DNA of 64,000 nucleotides, taken from the NCBI GenBank assembly GCA_963844205.1, contig CAWJNK010000017.1:143698-207697 (forward strand). Reading direction: 5' to 3'. The stretch is from DASSUW01 sp963844205 (lineage in GTDB: Bacteria > Actinomycetota > Thermoleophilia > Solirubrobacterales > Solirubrobacteraceae). The notes under the pieces are model-generated. The model worked only from the letters and a program-made list of their open reading frames with translations, had not been told where the DNA came from and ran no database searches. Below are positions 16,706 to 24,716 of the stretch, one piece after another; the first letter of the stretch is position 1; the number at the start of each line of letters is the position of its first letter. The translations under genes and the position numbers were made by a program.

Positions 16706-17676
16706 GACCCGGCCCCGACTGCCTCCTCAAACCGTGCACGCAGCCCCTCGAGGTACGTGTCGAGGTCGATGTCGAAGATGTCGACGCCGCGACGCCGCCA
16801 CGAGCGTTGCTCAAGATCGGTTGGATCGACCTGGATCGCCCACCAGTCCCGGTCCCGCCGGCGGTCGGTCCACAGCTTGTAGAGAATCGCGCGCAGGTTC
16901 CAGTCCGTGAGGCTGTAGCCCATGAACAGGAAGTGGCAGTTGCGCAGCCGCTCGAGCACCTTCACGGGAATCAGGTTGTCGAGGTCCATGCGGGCGAGGT
17001 ACTCGATGTAGTGGTCCTCGGTGATGACGTAGCTGTCGTCCTCGCCGAAGTTGCCACGGTCGACGAAGCCGTGGACCTTGAGCACCACCGGCCGCCGGTC
17101 CGGGTCGAGCTCGACGTTCGTCCGCGGGTCGGCGATCGGTTCCAGCCCGCCGTCGGGCGCGCACCAGCAGAAACGGCCCTCGTTAGGGCCCTCGGCGGCG
17201 TACACGAGAAGGTCGAACTCCTCGCCGGCCGCGACGTACCCCGCCTCCATCAGATCGTCGTAGTTCGTCGTCACTACGAGCGGCGGACGCCGACCGACAC
17301 CGAGCCTGCGCAGCCCCGTCGGCACCGAGGCGAGGAAGTCGTGCACCGGCGCGGTCGGGAACTCCTGATCGAACACCTCGTGCAGCACGTCATACAGCGG
17401 GCCCGAGCCGCCCCGCACCGCATAGACGTACTGGGAGACGTGCAGCAGGTCAGCCGGCCGGTCGGATGGATACTTGAAGAGCTTGGCCAGGTGAGCCGCG
17501 AGCTCGCCCCCGCTCGGGGGCCGGCGCCCGACCCAGTCGCCGCCGGCCTCGGGACCGCCGACGTTGACGCCCGCCCCCAGAACGGGCGTCACACGGCCGC
17601 GAAGGAAGCCCGCCGCGACGCTGTCGAAATGGACATCGAGCTCCGACGCCTCCTGGTGACCGGCAGCGTCTTCCAT
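16702..17676 (-). CDS. SIR2-domain protein (SIR2_2-like), effector partner of the nSTAND ATPase
   Basis: About 324 residues from the ATG at 17676; the frame is open to a GTG at 17781, but the extra 35 residues look unlike the family and no start has a good ribosome site. SIR2 features: VLGAGVN (residues 32-38, NAD-binding Gly loop), VVTTNYDDLME, VVLKVHGFVD (His-Gly of the active site), and FMGYSLTDWNLR near the end. Such proteins act as NAD+-consuming effectors in several antiphage systems. There is no membrane segment. Gene order SIR2 then STAND with a GTGA overlap points to a two-component effector/switch module; defence is inferred, not shown. Confidence 0.85.
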   Translation of the reverse strand: MEDAAGHQEASELDVHFDSVAAGFLRGRVTPVLGAGVNVGGPEAGGDWVGRRPPSGGELAAHLAKLFKYPSDRPADLLHVSQYVYAVRGGSGPLYDVLHEVFDQEFPTAPVHDFLASVPTGLRRLGVGRRPPLVVTTNYDDLMEAGYVAAGEEFDLLVYAAEGPNEGRFCWCAPDGGLEPIADPRTNVELDPDRRPVVLKVHGFVDRGNFGEDDSYVITEDHYIEYLARMDLDNLIPVKVLERLRNCHFLFMGYSLTDWNLRAILYKLWTDRRRDRDWWAIQVDPTDLEQRSWRRRGVDIFDIDLDTYLEGLRARFEEAVGAGS

Positions 17677-17957
17677 CAGGTCGGAAAAAAAGATTTCACT
17701 GCTTCGCCGATCGTAGAGCGATGAGCGTGCGAGGGGCAAGGTGCTGTGCGGATTCGCTCGAAGCCTTGAAACCTCGCCCACTCAACTGTTTGCGTCCGCC
17801 TCCTGCGCAGATCCCGGCGCGGTCCACGAGTCTCAGCCTCTCGCTCGCTTGGCTCTGAGACCACCGGGACTGCGGCGTCGCTGGCCCCGCCCCGAGCGGC
17901 GCGCTGCTGCCTGCGCATCGATCCGATCGTCGGCCACGACGCAGGTGCGCGAAAGCC

Positions 17958-18257
17958 GTGAGCCAGGAGGAGACCGGCGTACGCGTCACCGTCGACGACG
18001 GCCAGTCGGTCGACATCTTCCGGCCCCGGTGCACCAACTTCTCGCCGCAGACAACGGTGCAACTGCCCGCCGACAACGTCTTCGGCGCCGCAGCGCAGAC
18101 CGCCACCATCACCGCATACGGATGGCACGCGAACGTTCGCAACCTGCGCGTCGGCCGGCACCTCATCACCACCGAGATCGACGCCTTCGGTGAGACGTTC
18201 CCGTTCCGTCACATCATCAACATCGTGCCCCGCGGCCATTCGGACGACGACAACTAG
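17958..18257 (+). pseudogene. N-terminally truncated secreted-protein family member
   Basis: A 99-residue frame opening with GTG. The sequence VTVDDGQSVDIF ... VQLPADNVFGAAA ... YGWHANVRNLRVGRHLI ... IINIVP follows the C-terminal half of a secreted family in which a DG(V/Q) strand, an LPxDNxFG segment and a closing GxHxI strand recur. The N-terminal half with the signal peptide is absent: upstream the frame runs to a stop at 17856 without any related sequence. It is therefore likely a decayed fragment, though the surviving part is in frame and could be made as a small protein. Confidence 0.45.
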
Positions 18258-18277
18258 CCCGCACCTTTCATGAGGCA

Positions 18278-18305
18278 GCAGCGGCCCGCCGGTCGGGGCC
18301 GCTGC
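18278..18305 (+). terminator. Strong GC hairpin downstream of the truncated gene
   Basis: GCAGCGGCCC (18278-18287) pairs perfectly with GGGCCGCTGC (18296-18305) across an 8-base loop. No T-run follows, so it may act only as an RNA 3' stabiliser or a weak terminator, facing the end of the sigma-factor operon from the other side. Confidence 0.4.
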
Positions 18306-18494
18306 ACTGTCGTGTCCATCCCGGTCAAGCCGGTCGAGGGGCCCGCGATGCAAGCGGAGCTCGCCGCGGAGGCCTTCGCTCTTCTCGATGACCTCGAATA
18401 GCCGTTCGCCCGACGCGAGTGACTTGCGAGCGTTCGTGACCCTGGGCGCGCTCGCATCCAGGCCAGATGGATGTTCGGGGTGAGTCGCGTCGGG

Positions 18495-19592
18495 TTACGA
18501 GCGGATCAGCAGGACCTTGCCATCCGCGGTGAGGACGCAAAGGCCGTAGTCGGTCGCTACCAGCGCCTTCGGTCGCTGGCTGCCGAGGTCGAGCGTCGCG
18601 GTCATCTCGCCGGTGTGGGGGTCGATCCGGGAGACGCGATTACGGCGGCCTAGAGAGTCGCCGGAGGCGATCCACAAGCCGTCGCGCGCGCGGGTCAGGA
18701 GCGGCCGCGCGGATGGGTCGATCGGGATCCGCCGGACGACTCGGCCGCCCGCGATGCGCAGGATCGCGGCCTTGACCGTGCTCAGCACCCAGACGCCGTC
18801 GGCGTCCGGGAGGACCGATGCGGACCATCCGCCGGCATCGGAGGGAGCCAGCTGCGGCCAGCGGCGCGCGATGCGCCCGGTGGCGGCGTCGATCTGGGCG
18901 ACGGTGCCATCGTGCTGGATCGCCCACAGCGTCGCTTCTGCGACCGCCACCCGGTCGACGCTCGGCAGCGGGATCCTGCCCGTGCGGGTGCCGGTGCTGG
19001 GATCGATCCGGTCGATGCCCTCGGGCATGGTGAATCTGCGCGGCGCCCAGACCGCGTCGGCGCCGACGACGAGGCCGCTGCCTCCGCCCAGCGGGACGCG
19101 GCCGAGGACCCGGTCGGTGCTCGCATCGATGTGGAGCAGGTGCGTGCCGAGTGGGCCACCCGCTGGGCCGCTCGCGTCGGGGCTGCGGACCCACACGGAA
19201 TCGGTGTCGGCGGCGATCTCCTCCGGTTGGTCGCGCACCGCGATCCTGGCGAGCACGCGCCGGCCGGCGGGATCGACGCGGACGACCGCTCCGGCGAAGT
19301 CGGTGACCCACAGCGAGCCGCCGGCGAACGCGGCGTCCACCGGCATGCCGCCGACCGGGATCACGGCCACGATCTGCGGGCGGCTCGGAGCGCGCTCCGG
19401 CGCCGCCAGAAAGCGCACGGCCACGACGGCGCCCGCGAGGCCTGCCGCGGCCGCCACCGCGGCGACCAGGGCCGCCGGCCGCCACCCCCGGGGATGCACG
19501 GCGCGTGCCGAGCGCTGCAGGAGCCCGCGCCGGCGGTGCCGGCCGTGCGCGTCGACGACCTCGCGGCGCAGCTCGGAGAGGAACTCGCTCAC
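18495..19592 (-). CDS. Membrane-anchored beta-propeller protein, probable partner of the ECF sigma factor
   Basis: A 365-residue protein: cytoplasmic N-terminus of about 38 residues, one membrane helix (about 39-64, ALVAAVAAAAGLAGAVVAV), then a long outside part of YVTN/Vgb-like propeller blades. The repeated turn is GGSLWVTD, TDSVWVRS, ADAVWAPR, EATLWAIQ, ADGVWVLS, RDGLWIAS. Its ATG overlaps the sigma gene stop (ATGA), so the two are made together. Membrane proteins coupled to ECF factors often act as anti-sigma factors; the short N-terminal tail lacks a clear zinc anti-sigma motif, so that role is inferred from context. Confidence 0.75.
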   Translation of the reverse strand: MSEFLSELRREVVDAHGRHRRRGLLQRSARAVHPRGWRPAALVAAVAAAAGLAGAVVAVRFLAAPERAPSRPQIVAVIPVGGMPVDAAFAGGSLWVTDFAGAVVRVDPAGRRVLARIAVRDQPEEIAADTDSVWVRSPDASGPAGGPLGTHLLHIDASTDRVLGRVPLGGGSGLVVGADAVWAPRRFTMPEGIDRIDPSTGTRTGRIPLPSVDRVAVAEATLWAIQHDGTVAQIDAATGRIARRWPQLAPSDAGGWSASVLPDADGVWVLSTVKAAILRIAGGRVVRRIPIDPSARPLLTRARDGLWIASGDSLGRRNRVSRIDPHTGEMTATLDLGSQRPKALVATDYGLCVLTADGKVLLIRS

Positions 19593-20134
19593 GATTGTCC
19601 CCCGATCCTTCGGCGCAGCGTGGCCAGACCGCGCGAGACGCGCTGGCGCACGACCGCCTCGGAGGTGTGCAGCGAGGCCGCCAGCTCCGCATAGCCGCGA
19701 TCGTCAACGACGTGCGCGGCGACGGCATGGCGCTGATTCTTCGGGAGCTCCGCCAGCAGCGCACCGACGGCATCGTCGGCCAGAACGCGGATGAACTCCG
19801 CATCCTCGCTGCGCAACCGTGGGCGCTCCATGGCCAGCGAGCGGCGCATCCGCCGCTCGACCCAGCCCCGGCGCTGGTAGTCGACGAGCCGCCGCGTCGC
19901 AATCTTGTACAGCCAAGCGATTGCCGGCGCCCCGGTCGGGCTGTAACGGTCCTGCGCCACGATCGCCGACGCGAACGTCTCGGCGGTCAGGTCGGCCGCC
20001 ACCTCCGGATCTCCTGTCCTGCGCGCGAAGTAGCCCAGCAGCGTCCGCACGTGCCGGTCATAGAAGACCCCGAACGCCTCGGAATCGTGCGAGGCGACCA
20101 GATCCTCGTCGCTGAGGGAGGTCCACGGGTCCAT
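19589..20134 (-). CDS. ECF RNA polymerase sigma factor
   Basis: A 181-residue protein with sigma region 2 (AFGVFYDRHVRTLLGYFARR; then DLTAETFASAI and WLYKIATRRLVDYQRR) and region 4 (LLAELPKNQRHAVAAHVVDD; then GYAELAASLHTSEAVVRQRV), of normal length for the group. It directs polymerase to a small regulon, probably including its own operon and perhaps the divergent secreted-protein gene. First gene of the pair with the propeller protein. The upstream gap holds a 7-bp inverted repeat. Confidence 0.9.
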   Translation of the reverse strand: MDPWTSLSDEDLVASHDSEAFGVFYDRHVRTLLGYFARRTGDPEVAADLTAETFASAIVAQDRYSPTGAPAIAWLYKIATRRLVDYQRRGWVERRMRRSLAMERPRLRSEDAEFIRVLADDAVGALLAELPKNQRHAVAAHVVDDRGYAELAASLHTSEAVVRQRVSRGLATLRRRIGGQS

Positions 20135-20182
20135 CGCGTGCTCGAGACCGTCGCAGCCCTAGATCGGCCGAGCCAGCCGCGT

Positions 20183-20211
20183 TGTGACGAACCTCCCACG
20201 AATCCGTCACA
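20183..20211. promoter_or_regulatory. Inverted repeat in the divergent promoter region
   Basis: TGTGACG (20183-20189) and CGTCACA (20205-20211) form a 7-bp inverted repeat with a 15-base gap between the divergent sigma-factor and secreted-protein genes. This is the size of a dimeric repressor/activator site. No clear -35/-10 pair could be fixed, so the function is only suggested. Confidence 0.3.
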
Positions 20212-20271
20212 GATCGCCGGCTCCCGACGATCTAGTCGCCTGCACCTTCCCGACAAGCAAGGAGGCCGGCG

Positions 20272-20820
20272 ATGTTCCCGATGCGACCCCGAACGCTCGT
20301 GCCGCTGGTGGCGGCAGCGCTGCTTGTGCCGGCCGCCATGGCGCACGCCGAGGCGACGGTCCAGCGTTTCGAGTTCACCACGCCGGTCACCGACTTCGTC
20401 GCGAGCGACGAGTGCCGCCCGGACGTCAGCGCGACCGTGAGCGGCACCGAGGTCCTCGTCGGTCAGCGCGTGCAGACGCCACCGCCGTCCAGCGCCTTTA
20501 CGCTCCACGGGTCGATCACGACCACGCTGACGGTCCAGTACTCCGATGGCTCGTACGGCGTAGGCGGCTCGACGGACCGCTTCGCAGGCAGCGGCCTCAG
20601 CATCGGCTCGACTCTAGGTGCGCTGACCTCCGTCGTGACCTTCGTGCACGTCGACTCAATCACGGTCTACGACGCCAACGGGCAGCTGATCGGCACGCAG
20701 ACGTTCCGCGCCGTCGAGCACGCCACCGTCCGCGACCTTCCCCCGCTCGGGGGACCGCCCGGCGACGAGGACCTCGTCCGCGTCGAGTTCGAGCACGTGC
20801 GGCTCACCTGCGACGCCTAG
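20272..20820 (+). CDS. Secreted protein of unknown function
   Basis: 182 residues, preceded by AAGGAGG. A signal peptide is clear: RPRTLVPLVAAALLVPAAMA followed by HAEA, with likely cleavage near residue 26. The mature part is beta-rich with two Cys (one at DECRPD near the start, one at LTCDA at the very end) that could form a disulfide joining the termini. Divergent from the ECF sigma gene, it is a candidate target of that regulator. A short GCGACC-CTA-GGTCGC hairpin follows at 20831-20845. I do not recognise the family. Confidence 0.7.
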   Translation: MFPMRPRTLVPLVAAALLVPAAMAHAEATVQRFEFTTPVTDFVASDECRPDVSATVSGTEVLVGQRVQTPPPSSAFTLHGSITTTLTVQYSDGSYGVGGSTDRFAGSGLSIGSTLGALTSVVTFVHVDSITVYDANGQLIGTQTFRAVEHATVRDLPPLGGPPGDEDLVRVEFEHVRLTCDA

Positions 20821-21125
20821 GATCGCTCATGCGACCCTAGGTCGCGGGATCTAGCGCGAGCGGACACTGACGAACAGCCTGAGCACTTAGGTCATTGAAC
20901 GTTCGCCTGGAGATCAGCGCTCCCCGCACAAGCGCCAACGCCGGGCTGCGGCGCGAGACATTCCCGAGTCATAGACCGGAGCGACCTCAGCCGAGGTGCT
21001 AATAGCCAACGCGCGAGCGGGCGCCCGCCGGCGTGCCACCGAGCCGGCTCGTAGCCGGTCCGCCGAAGACAGCGCAGAACTCATTCCGGGCCGCCAGTCG
21101 CGCCGGTGCGCGCGCGCCGAGCCGC
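20821..21125. other. Gene-free stretch before repeat copy 2
   Basis: Apart from the small hairpin just after the secreted-protein gene (20831-20845), I see no coding signal, RNA gene or repeat here. Open frames crossing it are unlike the surrounding genes in codon use. Confidence 0.5.
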
Positions 21126-21291
21126 GGCAACATCTGTGGCAACGTCCGGATCGTCCGATGCGTCCGTATCGTCCGCATTTCGGGACGATTCGGACGATCT
21201 GGCGCCCCGCGGACGGATATGACACCCGGGTTACCAGGTTGAGGGCCTGGTCCGGGATAACCGGGTGGAGGTTCGAGTCCTCTTCGGCGCA
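21126..21291 (+). repeat. 166-bp direct repeat, copy 2
   Basis: Ungapped match to 14227-14392 in the same orientation. The hairpin arms are CCGGATCGTCCGA (21146-21158) and TCGGACGATCTGG (21190-21202); the single A-to-G change against copy 1 leaves a G-U pair, so the stem is kept. It closes the 7-kb island that holds the SIR2/nSTAND and sigma-factor genes. Confidence 0.8.
21202..21291 (+). ncRNA. tRNA-Leu(GAG)-like structure, copy 2
   Basis: Same anticodon arm CCAGG-TTGAGGG-CCTGG, T arm and 3' strand as copy 1. The variable arm is CCGG/CCGG instead of CCAG/CTGG, a base-pair-preserving double change. The acceptor pairs over five bases (GCGCC/GGCGC). The 5' third is again not a normal D arm, so its status as a working tRNA is doubtful. 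Confidence 0.5.
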
Positions 21292-21296
21292 TGTCG

Positions 21297-21320
21297 AAAA
21301 CCCCGCTGCAGCGGGGTTTT
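21297..21320 (+). terminator. Intrinsic terminator after tRNA-like copy 2
   Basis: AAAACCCCGC (21297-21306) and GCGGGGTTTT (21311-21320) form a perfect hairpin with a TGCA loop and a T-run, six bases after the tRNA-like 3' end. No gene or structure is seen from here to 21521. Confidence 0.75.
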
Positions 21321-21521
21321 CTTCTTTCGGGTGCATCGTGTCGGCCAGCTACGCACCTGCGTCATGACAGGCGGCCTGGTACCAGTAGCCGTAGACCCGA
21401 AGCAGGTCAAGTTATCCGCTGGGTCGCAACCTGGAACCGGTGCGCCGCGGCGTACGCATCGCAAATCCGCGCGCCGCGCGGCGTTTGCCTTGCCTGGACC
21501 TGATTGCGATGCTCTCCGGCG

Positions 21522-23090
21522 ATGCGCTGGATCGGGGGTCCCGAGGGAGCCGCGGCCGGCCGGCCGCGGGTGTCGGGCCGGATCCGGCCGTTCAGCCTAC
21601 GCGCAGACCCGCGAGTCCGGCATGTGCTCGGCGTACTCGTGCTTGCGCTGCTGTATCGCGGCGTGGCCGAGATCGGGTACTCGCTGCAGTTCGCCGGCCC
21701 GGTCGCCGCGGTCGTCTGGCTACCGGTCGGGGTCGGCGTCGCGTTTCTCTATCTCGGCGGGCTGCGCTACTGGCCGGGCATCCTGATCGGCGACCTGCTG
21801 GCGAACGACTACGACGCGCTGCCGCTGGGTTCGGCGTTCGGGCAGACCGCGGGCAACGTGCTCGAGGTCCTGATGATCACGGTGCTGCTGCGCGCGCTCG
21901 TGCCACGCGGCGATCCCCTGGCCAGCGTCGCAGGCGTCGGCCTCATGCTCGTGGCGATCATGGCGGGGACGACGGTCAGCGCCTCGATCGGCGCGCTTTC
22001 GCTCTGGCTCGGTGACGTCATCGCAAGCGACGAGATCCCGGAGGTCCTGCGGACGTGGTGGCTCGGGGACGCCTCCGGCGCGTTGGTCGTGCTTCCGCTG
22101 GCGCTCGCCTGGGCGCGACCGCCGCCCCGCGACTGGTGGAGGCGCCGAGCGGTCGAGGCCGCGCTGATGCTCACCGCGCTCGTGGCACTGAGCGAAATCG
22201 CGCTGCGCTCGAGCCGCCCGCTCGCGTATCTCGTGTTCCCGCCGCTGATCTGGGCCGCCCTGCGACTCGGGCGTCATGGCGCCACGGCGGCGATCGCGAT
22301 CGCCGCCGGCTTCGCCGTCTGGGAGACCACGCGGCAGGTCGGGCCGTTCGCGTACGAGTCCGTCACCTACAGCGTCCTCAGCACCCAGCTCTACATCGCG
22401 GTCGCGTCCATCTCGACCTTCTGCCTCAGCGCCGTGGTCTCCGAGCGCGAGCTCGTCACGGCGCGCCTGGCCACATCGCGGATGCGAATCGTCGCGGCCG
22501 CGGACAACGAGCGGCGACGGATCGAGCACAACTTGCATGACGGCGCTCAGCAGCGGCTGACCGCGCTCCGCGTTCACCTCGGCATCTACGCCCACCGCGC
22601 GCGAACCAACTCGAGCGTCTCGGCGAGCTTGTTCGATGACGCGGGGCACGAGCTGACGCTGGCCATCGACGAGCTCCGTGATCTGGCGCGCGGCATCCAT
22701 CCCTCCGCGCTGACCAATCTCGGACTGGCCAACGCGGTGCGAGACATCGCGCTGCGCTCCGTCTTCCCGATCCGCCTCCTCGAGCTGCCCGATAGGCGCC
22801 TTGACCCCACCGTCGAGGCGACCGCCTACTACGTGATCGCCGAGGCAATCACCAACACGCGCAGGCACTCGGGTGCGGGCGCGGTGTTAGTGCGCGCCGC
22901 GTCATCCCGCGGCATCCTGCACGTCATGATCGCCGACGACGGGGTCGGCGGCGCGCGGCCCACAACGGGCTCAGGCCTGGAGGGGCTCCGCGACCGCGTC
23001 GAAGCCATCGGCGGCACGCTGGAGATCGACAGCCCGGCCGGCCGCGGGACGCGGATCCTCGCCTCTCTCCCGGCCACGCCGCCCCGGTGA
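21522..23090 (+). CDS. MASE1-domain sensor histidine kinase (NarL-type)
   Basis: About 522 residues from the ATG at 21522 (a TTG at 21504 is in frame). The N-terminal 300 residues contain eight or so hydrophobic helices of the MASE1 type (AGPVAAVVWLPVGVGVAFLY; then YWPGILIGDLLAN). A linker helix leads to the HisKA_3 box, ERRRIEHNLHDGAQQRLTAL, with its phospho-accepting His, and then an HATPase_c domain with N box EAITNTRRHS and G boxes DDGVGGARP and GLEGLRDRV. It senses at the membrane and phosphorylates a LuxR/NarL-type regulator. No regulator gene is adjacent; the nearest is at 30.5 kb. Confidence 0.88.
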   Translation: MRWIGGPEGAAAGRPRVSGRIRPFSLRADPRVRHVLGVLVLALLYRGVAEIGYSLQFAGPVAAVVWLPVGVGVAFLYLGGLRYWPGILIGDLLANDYDALPLGSAFGQTAGNVLEVLMITVLLRALVPRGDPLASVAGVGLMLVAIMAGTTVSASIGALSLWLGDVIASDEIPEVLRTWWLGDASGALVVLPLALAWARPPPRDWWRRRAVEAALMLTALVALSEIALRSSRPLAYLVFPPLIWAALRLGRHGATAAIAIAAGFAVWETTRQVGPFAYESVTYSVLSTQLYIAVASISTFCLSAVVSERELVTARLATSRMRIVAAADNERRRIEHNLHDGAQQRLTALRVHLGIYAHRARTNSSVSASLFDDAGHELTLAIDELRDLARGIHPSALTNLGLANAVRDIALRSVFPIRLLELPDRRLDPTVEATAYYVIAEAITNTRRHSGAGAVLVRAASSRGILHVMIADDGVGGARPTTGSGLEGLRDRVEAIGGTLEIDSPAGRGTRILASLPATPPR

Positions 23091-23210
23091 TCAGCGCCGA
23101 CACGCCTCCGGCGCCTCGAGCAGCGCCTGCGCCGAGGTGGGAGGCCCGGCGACGATCTCCTCCCGTCCGGATGAGGCGGTGTCCCGAGGCGCCGGTCACG
23201 CTCTCCTGAG

Positions 23211-23693
23211 ATGACTCCGCACGTGCAACTGCTCGTGTACGCCTTCGAGCCGGAAGCGGCCTACGAAGGCCGGCTCGTCGGAGCGCTCGAGCGGCTCGAG
23301 AGCGGCGGAGCGCTGCGCGTCCTGGACGCGGTGTTCGTCCAGCGCGACGCCCAGACAGGCGCGCTGGCCGCGATCAACCTGCACGCGCGAGGCGGCGGCT
23401 TCGTGGCGCCGCTGCTCGGCTTCAGGCTCGATCCCGGCGAGCGACGGCGGGCCACCGAGCGAGCGCTGAGCACCGAGTCGACCGGCGTCTCCGGCGAGGC
23501 GTTGCGCGCCGTCGGCGAGGCGCTCCAGCCAGGCGCCGCGGTCGCAGCGGTGCTCGTCGAGCACCGCTGGGCCAGCGTGCTCGAGGACGCGGTGGTACGC
23601 ACCGGCGGAACACTGCTGGCAAACGAGTTCGTCGAGGCGACGGCGCTCACCGCAGAGATGCTCGCCCCCGCGGGGAACGCCCGCGAATCGTGA
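23211..23693 (+). CDS. DUF6325-like protein, divergent copy
   Basis: A 160-residue soluble protein: VQLLVYAFEP, then LRVLDAVFVQRDAQTGAL, then PGAAVAAVLVEHRWASVLED. The same skeleton (a strand with F, RVLDxxFV, AAVxLVExRWA) is in the next gene, so the two are a diverged tandem pair. Compared with that gene this copy lacks the acidic GPVDI start and the FEGASSGLL segment. Function of the family is unknown; these genes often sit with SHOCT proteins in stress-related clusters. Confidence 0.6.
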   Translation: MTPHVQLLVYAFEPEAAYEGRLVGALERLESGGALRVLDAVFVQRDAQTGALAAINLHARGGGFVAPLLGFRLDPGERRRATERALSTESTGVSGEALRAVGEALQPGAAVAAVLVEHRWASVLEDAVVRTGGTLLANEFVEATALTAEMLAPAGNARES

Positions 23694-23721
23694 TATCCAG
23701 CCGACGCCCGAGGAGATAGCG

Positions 23722-24168
23722 ATGGAAGCACATATCGAGGAACTGGGCCCGGTCGACATCGTCGTAATCGCGTTTCCGGCCGGTGCGCCGCTGACGGGTG
23801 AAGCGGTGCCGATCGTGCTGGACCTCGTCGACCGCGCGATCATTCGCGTGCTCGACGTCATGTTCGTCATCAAGGAAGAGGACGGGACGTACTCGGGGTT
23901 CGACGCGGTCGATCTCGAGAGCAAGGGCGTCGGTGACTTCGTCGCCTTCGAGGGCGCGTCGTCCGGGCTGCTCGGTGACGACGACGTGGCCGTGGCCGCA
24001 GACGGAATCGAACCGGGGTCGGCCGCGGTCATGCTCGTCTACGAGAACCGCTGGGCGGCGCCGTTTGCCACCGCTGTCCGCCGCAACGGCGGCGAGCTCG
24101 TCGCGTTCCAGAGGATCCCCGTCCAGGATCTGATCGCTTCTCACGAGGCCGCCGAGGCGACCGCGTAA
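23722..24168 (+). CDS. DUF6325 family protein
   Basis: A 148-residue protein preceded by GAGGAGA. It has the family pattern almost complete: GPVDIVVIAFPAG, IVLDLVDRAIIRVLDVMFV, KEEDGTYSGFDAVDL, FEGASSGLL, LVYENRWAAPFA, and a C-terminal RIPVQDLI. Small, acidic, cytosolic, no membrane segment. Neighbours upstream (a related copy) and downstream (SHOCT protein) form the common DUF6325-SHOCT arrangement of high-GC Gram-positives. Biochemical role unknown. Confidence 0.75.
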   Translation: MEAHIEELGPVDIVVIAFPAGAPLTGEAVPIVLDLVDRAIIRVLDVMFVIKEEDGTYSGFDAVDLESKGVGDFVAFEGASSGLLGDDDVAVAADGIEPGSAAVMLVYENRWAAPFATAVRRNGGELVAFQRIPVQDLIASHEAAEATA

Positions 24169-24185
24169 AGAAAGGAGACCCACCC

Positions 24186-24461
24186 GTGCCAGGACTGCTT
24201 CGCGGCATGGCCCGCACCGCCGTGGTCGCCGGAACGGCCACCTCCGTCTCGAACCGCGTCAGCCGCCGACAGGGCAACCGGTGGGCCGCGCAGGATGCGC
24301 AGGCCTACGAACCACCGCAGCAATACGCGCCGCCGCCGCCTCCGGCCGGCACCGGCGGCGCGGACCCGATCGAGCAGCTCAAGGAGCTGGCCGCCCTGAA
24401 AGATCAGGGCGTGTTGACCGAGGACGAGTTCGCGGCGCAGAAGGCTCGCATCCTTGGGTAG
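24186..24461 (+). CDS. SHOCT-domain small protein
   Basis: 91 residues, GTG start with AAAGGAGA upstream. The N-terminus has ARTAVVAGTATSVSNRVSRR, then a Pro/Gln-rich linker (YEPPQQYAPPPPP), then the C-terminal SHOCT motif DPIEQLKELAALKDQGVLTE followed by DEFAAQKARIL. SHOCT is a short two-helix module thought to mediate oligomerisation or protein contacts. It lies 17 bases after the DUF6325 gene and is probably co-transcribed. Confidence 0.8.
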   Translation: MPGLLRGMARTAVVAGTATSVSNRVSRRQGNRWAAQDAQAYEPPQQYAPPPPPAGTGGADPIEQLKELAALKDQGVLTEDEFAAQKARILG

Positions 24462-24716
24462 TGAGAAGCGCACGCCGTGAGGCCCTCGCGGAAGCGCAGC
24501 CGTGTCGGCGACGCTGTCATCGACCTGCGTACGGCGCTCTGGCTGGCCCGTGCTCTCGTGCGGATGCGAACGGGCCGCCTGCCGTGGCGGAGCCGCTCGC
24601 GCCGCGCCTGAGCGCCTGCTGGGAGTCGACCGCGGACGGTCATCCGGTTCGGATGATGCGCGGCGGCGAGCGCGCCGCGAGTCTCGGTCGCGACGGCTGA
24701 CAAGGAACGGTGTCCG

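Noticed and set aside
17782..17957. Longer N-terminus for the truncated secreted protein
   Set aside because: The in-frame upstream codons give an Arg-rich sequence without signal peptide or family likeness, and reach a stop at 17856.
14227..21291. A complete integrative element with integrase
   Set aside because: No recombinase, relaxase or replication gene was found between the repeats, so only a repeat-bracketed island can be claimed.
20914..21336. Minus-strand frame through repeat copy 2, with a CAEEDSNLHP-like start
   Set aside because: This wording is the well-known antisense translation of a tRNA-Leu 3' half and not a protein; the same appears opposite copy 1.
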